Source: an uncultured Hyphomicrobiales bacterium
GTDB taxonomy: Bacteria; Pseudomonadota; Alphaproteobacteria; Rhizobiales; Xanthobacteraceae
Assembly: GCA_903878085.1 (NCBI GenBank)
Contig: CAIRGJ010000046.1
Coordinates: 124,001-188,000 of the forward strand
Direction of reading: 5' to 3'
Length of the DNA stretch: 64,000 nt
The notes beneath the pieces are model-generated. The model was not told the DNA's origin and did no database searches. It was given only the letters and a program-made list of their open reading frames with translations. Shown here piece after piece: positions 26,188 to 34,273 of this stretch (the stretch's first letter is position 1; each line of letters starts with the position of its first letter). Position numbers and translations under genes: made by a program.

Positions 26188-26931
26188 CTATTGCGACTCG
26201 CCGCCGCCGACATAGCCGCCGATCTTCCAGGCGCCGCCGTCCTTGACGTAGCAGAGCTGGTCGTTGCCGATCGGCGCCACGGCATCGATGGTCACGAAGC
26301 CCGGCTTGCCGGACGGCGTGATGATGCGCTGATAAGCCGCCGATCCCGTCTTGTTGTCCGGCGCGACCCGCACGAACATGGGACCGAGCTTGTCGATCAC
26401 CGGCGCACTTGCCTGCGCCGTCGCGTGCACCTCGGTTAAGGGCGACATGGTGTAGCCCCATTCCGAAGCGTCGGACTGCGTCGTCTTGATCAATTCGCTG
26501 AACGCCGCGGCGTTGTAGGCCGGTTCGGCCGGAGCGCAGATCGCGCCTTTATAGATTGGCGAAGGCGAGGCGGTAGGATCGTCGGTGTAGCTGAACAGGA
26601 TGTCCCAGCCGGCGCCGTCTTTGCTGTTCAGGCTTAGCGCGGTGGCCAGATTGTCGATGCCGGATTTGCGCTTGTCGGCGCGGTCGCGATTGTCGCGCTG
26701 CCAGAAGAAGCCCTGCGCCACCACGAGGCGCGTAAGCGCACCGCGATCTTTTTTCTGCGTGGCTTCGCCGATCTGCTTGCGCAGGGCCTCGAAGGCCGGA
26801 TCGGCGACCGGCACCGGCGGCGCGATGGCGACCGCCTTGTAGGGTTTCGGCGGCGCCGGTTGCGCGGACGCCGCCAACGACACCACGGCCGACAGCACGG
26901 CTGCGGTCCATAACGAAACCGGCACTCGCAT
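26188..26931 (-). CDS. Exported protein with SH3-like C-terminal domain
   Basis: About 247 residues from ATG 26931, chosen because a signal peptide starts there (VSLWTAAVLSAVVSLAASAQ); an ATG at 26958 would add nine residues. A helical middle (AFEALRKQIGEATQKKDRGA) is followed by a block with HATAQASAPVIDKLGPMFVRV and GKPGFVTIDAVAPIG, matching bacterial SH3-type cell-wall or protein-binding modules. Two cysteines (GAICAP, QLCYV) may pair. Role unknown. Confidence 0.7.
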   Translation of the reverse strand: MRVPVSLWTAAVLSAVVSLAASAQPAPPKPYKAVAIAPPVPVADPAFEALRKQIGEATQKKDRGALTRLVVAQGFFWQRDNRDRADKRKSGIDNLATALSLNSKDGAGWDILFSYTDDPTASPSPIYKGAICAPAEPAYNAAAFSELIKTTQSDASEWGYTMSPLTEVHATAQASAPVIDKLGPMFVRVAPDNKTGSAAYQRIITPSGKPGFVTIDAVAPIGNDQLCYVKDGGAWKIGGYVGGGESQ

Positions 26932-27233
26932 GGGTCTGATCTTGGCCCTAATCCCCATGGCCCCAGCCTAGCATAGCGGCAGGTGGGCCATCCGGGGCGG
27001 CGCGCATAAAAATGCGGTCCCGAAGGCAGGGGCTGCCGTGCGGGACCGCGAAGAGGGGCTTACTCAGTTACGCAACTAAACGACAGTCCAGACATTTAAG
27101 AACGAGGCCGTGACGGCCCCAAGACGGCCCCATGACAGCCGCTGTGGATCGCCCCCCGTCCGAACCGCTATACCGGCAGTCCGGCAACCGCCAAGAATCG
27201 CCAAGAATCGCCAAGAACCTCCGAGAAAACCCA
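26932..27233. other. Divergent intergenic region with a minus-strand terminator-like hairpin
   Basis: No gene is supported. A 9-bp stem (27014-27022 with 27041-27049) is followed on the minus strand by ATTTTTATG, although no annotated minus-strand gene ends here. A small transcript on the minus strand is possible. Three tandem copies of CGCCAAGAAT lie at about 27189-27219, just before the DUF486 gene. Confidence 0.4.
27014..27049 (-). terminator. Orphan terminator-like hairpin
   Basis: GCGGTCCCG/CGGGACCGC stem with an inner GGCAG/CTGCC stem; a T-run follows on the minus strand. Confidence 0.45.
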
Positions 27234-27587
27234 ATGCTCCTGAACTGGTCCTATCTGACGCCGATCGCGCTACTGGTCGGCTCCAACGTGTTTATGACGA
27301 CCGCCTGGTACTGGCATCTGCGCTTCAAGGAAGTGACGCTCTGGCAGGTGATCCTGATCTCGTGGGGGCTGGCTTTCATCGAATATTGCCTGGCGGTGCC
27401 GGCCAACCGGCTCGGCAGCGCGGTCTATTCGGCGGCCCAGCTCAAGACCATGCAGGAGGTGATTACGCTCCTGGTGTTCGCGGTGTTCTCCATTCTCTAT
27501 CTCAAGCAGGGCATCACCTGGAACCAGGTGATCGGCTTTGCCTTGATCGCCTCGGGGGCCTTCTTCGTGTTCCGCGGGCCCTTCTGA
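27234..27587 (+). CDS. DUF486 (DMT-like) small membrane protein
   Basis: 117 residues from ATG 27234 (MLLNWSYLTPIALLVGSNVF), the usual start for DUF486; the frame is open to 27132 but the extra part is unlike the family. Four transmembrane helices with the conserved AWYWHLRFK, FIEYCLAVPANRLG and QLKTMQEVITL motifs. DUF486 proteins are related to drug/metabolite transporters (EamA/SMR-like); substrate unknown. Convergent with the second CorA/ZntB gene. Confidence 0.9.
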   Translation: MLLNWSYLTPIALLVGSNVFMTTAWYWHLRFKEVTLWQVILISWGLAFIEYCLAVPANRLGSAVYSAAQLKTMQEVITLLVFAVFSILYLKQGITWNQVIGFALIASGAFFVFRGPF

Positions 27588-27626
27588 TCGCCGCGCTCAA
27601 CGTGGCGTAGTCATTTGCCGGCGTGA

Positions 27627-28661
27627 TTACCGCGTAATGCGCAGCGCGCGCATCACGGCGTAGACCAGCACGCTGGACAGAATGATCAGGCCCATCGCCC
27701 AGATGAAGCCGCCGCCGTCTTTGGTGAACGGCAGGTCGGATACGTTCATGCCGAAAATGCCGGAGATCAATGTCGGCGGCAGCAGGAAGGCGGTCAGCAC
27801 CGTCAGCACGAACAGATGGCGGTTGGTTTCGGCCGCGACCTTGGCGGCGATCTCGTCCTGCAACAGCCGGGCGCGTTCCTGGATCGCGACAATTTCCTGA
27901 TCGAGACTGTCGAGCCGCTGCGCCAAGCGACCGGAAGTGACGCCTATCCGCGTCGGCGCACTGATTTCACTCGGCACCGACCAGCGGCGGAACAACAGGC
28001 GTAATGTCGAAAGCTGGCGGTGGATGCGCACCGCGGTGCGTCTTGTTGGGCCGAGCTTGGCGCGCGCGCCGGCGGAGGCATCGTCGATCAGGCTTTCCTC
28101 GATGGCGTTGAGCGTGTCGGACAATTCCTGCGCCACCATCGCAACCGCGTCGGCGAAATGGCTGACGATCTCTTCCAGCAGCGCGATGGCGTCGGGAAAT
28201 TTCTTGCCCTTGCCGAGCGCGTCGAGGGTGCGCTGGATGGCGCCGAGCGCGGCGCGCCGCCCGCTCACCACCAGCGTGTCGGTCAGGGCGAAATGCAGGC
28301 GGCCTAGCTCGCGGGTTTCGCCGGCGAATTCCCGCAGCAGGTCGGCAAACACGCCGGCGACGCCGCCCTCGATCGGTTCCAGCAATTGATGGTCGTCATC
28401 GGAGAGGAGAATGGCGCGGGCGCGGTCCGGCAGCGGCGCGGTATGTGCGATCCAGTCGCGGGCGTGGGTTGCGGTAAGCGATAGGTGGATCCAGATCCAG
28501 CCGCCGGGCTCGGCCAGCGCCGCGGGAATGTCGCGCGCAGTGAGGGGCTCGGCCTGGCCGTCGCGGAATCGATAGGTGAAACCCAGGCCCGGAAATTCCG
28601 GGTCGGACTGCGCCGTGACGGTTTGATCCGGTTCGACGTTGGCCGCAATTAAAGTTGACAT
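27627..28661 (-). CDS. CorA/ZntB-family metal transporter (second paralogue)
   Basis: 344 residues from ATG 28661 (an ATG at 28697 would add 12). It has the same layout as the protein at 20663-21685: cytoplasmic domain, then two C-terminal membrane helices with FGMNVSDL. GWIWIHLSLTATHARDWI and LSDTLNAIEESLIDD match the paralogue's pattern. ZntB-type zinc transport is the best guess, not proven. A small two-helix membrane protein lies upstream on the same strand. Confidence 0.88.
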   Translation of the reverse strand: MSTLIAANVEPDQTVTAQSDPEFPGLGFTYRFRDGQAEPLTARDIPAALAEPGGWIWIHLSLTATHARDWIAHTAPLPDRARAILLSDDDHQLLEPIEGGVAGVFADLLREFAGETRELGRLHFALTDTLVVSGRRAALGAIQRTLDALGKGKKFPDAIALLEEIVSHFADAVAMVAQELSDTLNAIEESLIDDASAGARAKLGPTRRTAVRIHRQLSTLRLLFRRWSVPSEISAPTRIGVTSGRLAQRLDSLDQEIVAIQERARLLQDEIAAKVAAETNRHLFVLTVLTAFLLPPTLISGIFGMNVSDLPFTKDGGGFIWAMGLIILSSVLVYAVMRALRITR

Positions 28662-28741
28662 GGCCCGCTGCCCCGCGCGTGACACCACGCGGATCATGCA
28701 AATTCCGCGCCGGGCTGGGGCGGTCGGCCGATAAGCGGGTT

Positions 28742-29026
28742 TTAGCGGTGCGTGCGCCGGCGGGCGGCAAAGGTGATGCCGCCGATGCCGATGAACAGCA
28801 GCCCGAGCAGCAGGGCGACTACGAACAGGCTGCCTTCATTGTCGATGATGCCGTCGACGGCGCTGGCCCGGGCGATGCCGACCGAGACCACGGTCGCGGC
28901 GACGATCGTGCCCAAGGCCAGGACCGCGCTGGCGATCAGCGAGGCAATGGCGACGGTGCCTCGTTCCTGGCCGAGGCTGTGGCCAGCCGGGGCGATGAAA
29001 CCAGTGCCTTCCAGGGGAGTGCTCAT
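28742..29026 (-). CDS. Hypothetical two-helix membrane protein
   Basis: 94 residues. Polar N-terminus (1-24), then helices at about 25-50 and 66-86 and a basic end (AARRRTHR). The basic end predicts that the termini face the cytoplasm. It lies just upstream of the second CorA/ZntB gene in the same direction. No family recognised. Confidence 0.6.
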   Translation of the reverse strand: MSTPLEGTGFIAPAGHSLGQERGTVAIASLIASAVLALGTIVAATVVSVGIARASAVDGIIDNEGSLFVVALLLGLLFIGIGGITFAARRRTHR

Positions 29027-29179
29027 GGCGTCCTACGGATTCAACGGGGAAATCACTTGTACGATTTCACCAACCTAACGCGCGAAACGGGCGTTGGTTC
29101 GACGCCATTGCGGCGCAGCCGGTCAGGAAGCACGGCGTTTTCGTGGCTTTTATGGTTAAGAAAAGGTTAACGGCGCGGA

Positions 29180-29812
29180 TTACTGCGCCGCTGCCAGCCG
29201 TTCGCGCTGCCAGTCCATCGGCACATAGCCGGGTTCGTTGGCGACCCGGTCGAGCCAGTCGCGCACCGCGGGGAAGCGCGACAGGTCGAAGTCGCACTGA
29301 TTGGCGATGTGGGTGAAAGCGTACAGCGCGATGTCGGCGATGGTGAAGCGGTCGGCGACAAAATACGGATGCAGGTTGAGATGCATCTCCATCACGCCGA
29401 GCGCGCGATAGCCGTTTTCCATCCAGTCCTCGAGCGCGTGACTCTGCAAGTCGCGGCCGCCTTTGATCAGCGCCAGCCAGAAATAGGCAGCGCCGATATT
29501 CGGCTCCAGGCTGTGCTGCTCGAAGAACATCCACTGCAAAGCTTCGGCACGCCCAATGCGATCTTCCGGCGCCAGCGTCGAGCCGCCGGCGACGTACCAT
29601 AGGATCGCGTTGGACTCGGCGAGATGGCGGTCGGGCGCGACTTCCAGCAGCGGCACCTGGCCGTTCGGATTCTTGGCGAGGAATTCCGGCGTGCGGCTTT
29701 CGCCCTGCAGAATGTCGACCTCGACCAGCTTGTACGGAATGCCGAGCCGGGCCAGCGCCAGGCGGACCTTGTAGCTATTGCCGGATTTCTGCATTGAATA
29801 GAGCGTGTACAT
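29180..29812 (-). CDS. Glutathione S-transferase family protein
   Basis: 210 residues from ATG 29812 (MYTLYSMQKSGNSYKVRLAL); the frame is open further up, but that part runs through a palindromic repeat and is not protein-like. The thioredoxin-like domain has GQVPLLEV and LAESNAILWYVA (the glutathione-binding ES motif); the helical domain has FTIADIALYAFTHIA. It is only distantly related to the GST at 23714. Substrate unknown. Confidence 0.92.
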   Translation of the reverse strand: MYTLYSMQKSGNSYKVRLALARLGIPYKLVEVDILQGESRTPEFLAKNPNGQVPLLEVAPDRHLAESNAILWYVAGGSTLAPEDRIGRAEALQWMFFEQHSLEPNIGAAYFWLALIKGGRDLQSHALEDWMENGYRALGVMEMHLNLHPYFVADRFTIADIALYAFTHIANQCDFDLSRFPAVRDWLDRVANEPGYVPMDWQRERLAAAQ

Positions 29813-29824
29813 ATTTTTCGCCTC

Positions 29825-29873
29825 GCGCATGATCTTATCCGAAAACCGGTGCCCACTTTTCGGGATCATGCGC
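29825..29873 (+). repeat. Dispersed palindromic repeat, copy 5 (short form, 49 bp)
   Basis: Starts GCGCATGATCTTATCCG, ends TTTTCGGGATCATGCGC. Same 49-bp form as the copy at 12309. It lies 12 bases upstream of the GST start codon, so it may be in that gene's leader. Confidence 0.85.
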
Positions 29874-30022
29874 AGAGAACCCCGAACGGCTTTGTCCGCG
29901 CCGGATAGAGCGAGCAAAGTCCGGCAACAACAAGGCCGGGACGCGACGATTTTTTTAAAACGTTTCTTATCTGCGACGCATAACGAACGACGTGAACTAC
30001 GCAACGTGCCGTTACGAAAATT

Positions 30023-30298
30023 TTATTCCGCAGCTATTCTGTGCGCGCGGGCATATTCCATCAGCGCGCCGTCGATCGGCATGCCGTCGTCGCGCGCCAG
30101 GTGCCGTATGCTTTTGTGCGCGGCGAAAGCGGTGCGCGGCGCGCCGGATTTTTCGCGCCCGACTTCGGGACGATCGAGCTTGAGGATGTTGTCGGCCTCA
30201 TACCGCAGCAGCGCGATCTCTTCCTCGGAAAAACAATCCGGGAAGAAGACGTAACCCTGCTCGTCGAAAGCCTTGATCTGCTCCGGCGTGAGCTTCAT
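30023..30298 (-). pseudogene. Internally deleted phytanoyl-CoA dioxygenase (PhyH) remnant
   Basis: 91 codons, intact frame. The first 60 residues (MKLTPEQIKAFDEQGYVFFP, FSEEEIALLRYEADNI, KSGAPRTAFAAHK) match the N-terminus of PhyH/ectoine-hydroxylase-type dioxygenases of about 280 residues. Then only short pieces follow: ARDDGMP and PIDGALM, which in intact proteins lie far apart (around TWARDDGMP and PINGPLM). The HxD...H iron ligands are missing, so it cannot be an active dioxygenase. It may be decaying, or a small protein in its own right. Confidence 0.6.
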
Positions 30299-30351
30299 GG
30301 GCGCGCTCCCTATGACGGTGGCGGCCGTTCATCCGGCTCTTGAGTTGCAGT

Positions 30352-31584
30352 CTACGGCGCGCGCCGGAAAACGCCACTGGCTTGCAGCGCGCCGGTCTCG
30401 CTTATGGCGCGGTGCAGCAACGCGGCGAAGGCCAGTAGCATGGCGGGAACCGCCAGAGGTATCAGCGTCATTTCGGGCACCGAGCGGGCGATCAGCGGAA
30501 CAATCCACAACAAAGCTAAAATTGTTTTTTCCCACGCGACGAAGCCGCGGGCCATGCCGTCGACGCAGAAGTAAGCGATGGCCGGCGCCAGCAGCATCAG
30601 GTCGTAGTCGAGACTGTAGGGCGTCGCCAGCAGGCAGCCTACGGCGAGAGCTGCAGCCTTCAGCGTATAAGCGGCGGGCGAGCGCCACAGCCAAACCAGT
30701 GCGGCAGCGATGGCCGCGGTCACCAAGCCTTGCGCCGCATAGGCAAGCGTCAGGCCGCCGTCCCACATCCGCACCCAGGAGAACACGCTCTGGATTTTGT
30801 ACCAGCCGGTCTGGCCTTGCTCGAGTACGATGTCGCGGGTGAATTTGGTCGAGGCCAGGAACGCGGTCCACACCTCTGTGCCGAAAGCGAGCGTTACCGC
30901 GAGCGCCAGCAGCGCCACGGTCGCGGCGGCGGCGAAGACGACGCGCCAGCGTCCGCTTACGATCAGCACCAGCGGAATCAGCAGACCGAATTGCGGCTTG
31001 TAGGCGAGCAGGCCGAACAGCACGCCGGCTAGCCACGGCCGTCTGTCGAGTTGCATCAGCGCTGCGCCGAACAAGGCGGCGGTGAGGAAGCCGTTATGCG
31101 CCTGACCGATATTGATGAACACCGCCGGAAAGGCGAGGGCGAGCAGGAGCCAGAGCGGGTCTCGCGTGCCGAGAATTGACCGTATCGACCAAAGATAAAG
31201 CCCGAGCGTCGTGCCCTGCCATGCGATCAGCGCCAGCCAATACGGCATCGTTGCCAGCAGCGCCGCGAGTCCGAGGAAAAACGGCGGGTAGTGCCAGCCG
31301 TGAAACGGCGTCGCCTGCCCGAAGATCGCCTGCTCGCGGGCATATTGCCGGACCGGGTCGAACGGCGCAGCCGGGAGGCCGTCGAGGACGTAAGTGCCGG
31401 CGGCGTAGACGTTGGAGAAGTCGGCGCCGAGCGGCCGGCCGAAGCGGTCGTTGAGGCCGTTGGAGGTGGCGACCAGGAAACCGGCGCCAAGCACCGAGGC
31501 CGCCAGCACGACAAGCGCGATCCGCCGCACCCGTTCGCGGGTCACCCAGGCGCCGGAGCGCAGAAGGTCAATGAAACCAGCCAT
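30352..31584 (-). CDS. GT87-family (DUF2029) polyprenyl-phosphate sugar glycosyltransferase
   Basis: 410 residues with about ten transmembrane helices. The first external loop contains GADFSNVYAAGTYVLDG and HGWHYPPFFL, the pattern of GT87 (PimE-like) GT-C enzymes in which an early Asp is catalytic; LLAYKPQFGLLIPLVL and ATPYSLDYDLMLLAPA are typical later motifs. Such enzymes add mannose or other sugars from polyprenyl phosphates on the periplasmic face. Acceptor unknown. Divergent from the aminotransferase gene. Confidence 0.88.
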   Translation of the reverse strand: MAGFIDLLRSGAWVTRERVRRIALVVLAASVLGAGFLVATSNGLNDRFGRPLGADFSNVYAAGTYVLDGLPAAPFDPVRQYAREQAIFGQATPFHGWHYPPFFLGLAALLATMPYWLALIAWQGTTLGLYLWSIRSILGTRDPLWLLLALAFPAVFINIGQAHNGFLTAALFGAALMQLDRRPWLAGVLFGLLAYKPQFGLLIPLVLIVSGRWRVVFAAAATVALLALAVTLAFGTEVWTAFLASTKFTRDIVLEQGQTGWYKIQSVFSWVRMWDGGLTLAYAAQGLVTAAIAAALVWLWRSPAAYTLKAAALAVGCLLATPYSLDYDLMLLAPAIAYFCVDGMARGFVAWEKTILALLWIVPLIARSVPEMTLIPLAVPAMLLAFAALLHRAISETGALQASGVFRRAP

Positions 31585-31719
31585 AACCGATGGTTTAGCA
31601 GCGGCCGATTAAGGGAGGGTTAGGCCATCAACAGACTTGATGAATGCATCATTGTTTTGCGGCTTGCTGCCGCGCTTTCGGCCCATTACGACAGTACATC
31701 AATGACCTTAAACACCTGA

Positions 31720-32940
<1,221 letters not shown>

Positions 32941-32956
32941 CCGCTCATTCCCGCGC

Positions 32957-32984
32957 GCCAACATCGGGTCTACCCGATGTTGGC
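32957..32984. repeat. Perfect palindromic hairpin
   Basis: Twelve-base perfect stem GCCAACATCGGG/CCCGATGTTGGC with loop TCTA, first of three hairpins after the aminotransferase gene. Confidence 0.6.
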
Positions 32985-32996
32985 CTCTCAACGATG

Positions 32997-33022
32997 CACA
33001 AGTCGGCTAAAGCCGACTTGTG
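32997..33022. repeat. Perfect palindromic hairpin
   Basis: CACAAGTCGGCT and AGCCGACTTGTG separated by two A residues; second of the three hairpins. Confidence 0.6.
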
Positions 33023-33054
33023 GCGGGAATCCAGTTCTTTGGCTTAAGTACTGG

Positions 33055-33074
33055 GTCCCCGCTTTCGCGGGGAC
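33055..33074. repeat. Palindromic hairpin, GTCCCCGC type
   Basis: GTCCCCGC/GCGGGGAC with loop TTTC, third in the series. The surrounding text (TACTGGGTCCCCGC) is a common intergenic motif in Bradyrhizobium relatives as far as I recall. Confidence 0.55.
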
Positions 33075-33137
33075 GAACGGTTGGAGCGTGTGGCTAATAG
33101 CCGAGCGAATCAATCACACCTTCGCTAATCTGCCGGC

Positions 33138-34136
33138 ATGATTCGCCGCCTCCTCGCCGTCCTTCCCCTCATCGCCACGCTCATCACCTCCGCCTCGGCG
33201 CAGGAGCGCGTGACCATTGGCACGCAACGGTCGGTCACCAGCGGCGCGCTGTTTCTGGCGGCGACGCAGGGCTACTTCAAGGCCGAAGGTCTCGACCTCG
33301 AGATGACGGCCTATCCCACCGCGCAGAACGTGGTCGAAGCGCTCGCCGGCGGCGCCACCGATTTTGGCGTCGCCGAATTCACCGGGGCAGCGTTCAATCT
33401 CGCCGGCAAGGGCGCCATCAAGGCGATCGCCGCGCAGGTGCGCGAGAAACGCGACTACGACGGCAACGAGATCGTTGCCTCCAATGCCGGCTATGCCAAG
33501 GGCGTGCGCAAGCCCGAGGATCTTGCCGGCAGATCCTTCGCCGTCGCCGATCTCGGCGCGGTGTCGCATTTTCAACTCGGCCAGATCGCTCGCGTCAAGC
33601 ACTTCGATCTCGCCAGCGTCACGCTAAAGCCGAAGGGCTCAGTCGATGGCGTGGCGCTCGCGATTGTGAACGGTGACGTCGATGCGGCCATCCTGCCGGC
33701 GCAATATGCGCGCGAACTGCTGACCGCGAGCCAGGGCAAGCTGGTCGGCTGGGTTTCGGAACTGGACGAGGCGCAGTTGGGCGCGCTGTTCGTGTCGGCC
33801 ACGACCATTTCCGCGCGCCGCGCGACGGTTGAAAAATTTCTGCGCGCCTACCGGCGCGGCGCCGCCGAGTATGCTGCGGCGCTGATGCGGCTCGACAAAT
33901 ACAGCAAGCGCGTCAACGACGCGAAGGCGCTGGCCGCGGCGGCGTCGATTGCGCGCTATGTCTATCCGGGCAAAAACGACGTTGCCGGCGTGGTGCAGGC
34001 GGCCGCTTATTACATGGACCCGGAGGCGCGGCTCGATACCGCCGACATCGAGCGCCAGGTCGAGTGGTATAAATCGCAAGGCCTGATCGACCGCAGCGTC
34101 GCAGCGCGCGATGTCGTGGATTTGGGCTTTAAATAA
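33138..34136 (+). CDS. NMT1/SsuA-type ABC transporter substrate-binding protein
   Basis: 332 residues with a signal peptide (LLAVLPLIATLITSASAQ). The mature protein has the NMT1 layout: VTIGTQRSVTSGALFLAATQGYFKAEGLDLEM, GATDFGVAEFTGAAFNLAGKG and a second lobe with GDVDAAILPAQYAREL. Such receptors bind sulfonates, taurine, nitrate, pyrimidine precursors or aromatic compounds. No permease or ATPase gene is next to it, so it is an orphan receptor or shares a distant transporter. Confidence 0.9.
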   Translation: MIRRLLAVLPLIATLITSASAQERVTIGTQRSVTSGALFLAATQGYFKAEGLDLEMTAYPTAQNVVEALAGGATDFGVAEFTGAAFNLAGKGAIKAIAAQVREKRDYDGNEIVASNAGYAKGVRKPEDLAGRSFAVADLGAVSHFQLGQIARVKHFDLASVTLKPKGSVDGVALAIVNGDVDAAILPAQYARELLTASQGKLVGWVSELDEAQLGALFVSATTISARRATVEKFLRAYRRGAAEYAAALMRLDKYSKRVNDAKALAAAASIARYVYPGKNDVAGVVQAAAYYMDPEARLDTADIERQVEWYKSQGLIDRSVAARDVVDLGFK

Positions 34137-34273
34137 AACTCGTCATGCCCGCTATGCGGCGATGACGGCATGAGACACGAATCCGCCCTTGCCAGCCCCG
34201 GCTTTGCCTGAGACGATGCCCAAATTAGGGCCGGTTTACCGAGGTCCACTCCCGGCCAGCAAGGGAGGTTGCC

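Noticed and set aside
27189-27219. Three short tandem repeats of CGCCAAGAAT as a possible CRISPR
   Set aside because: Units are directly adjacent, about 10 bp long, with no spacers; likely slippage.
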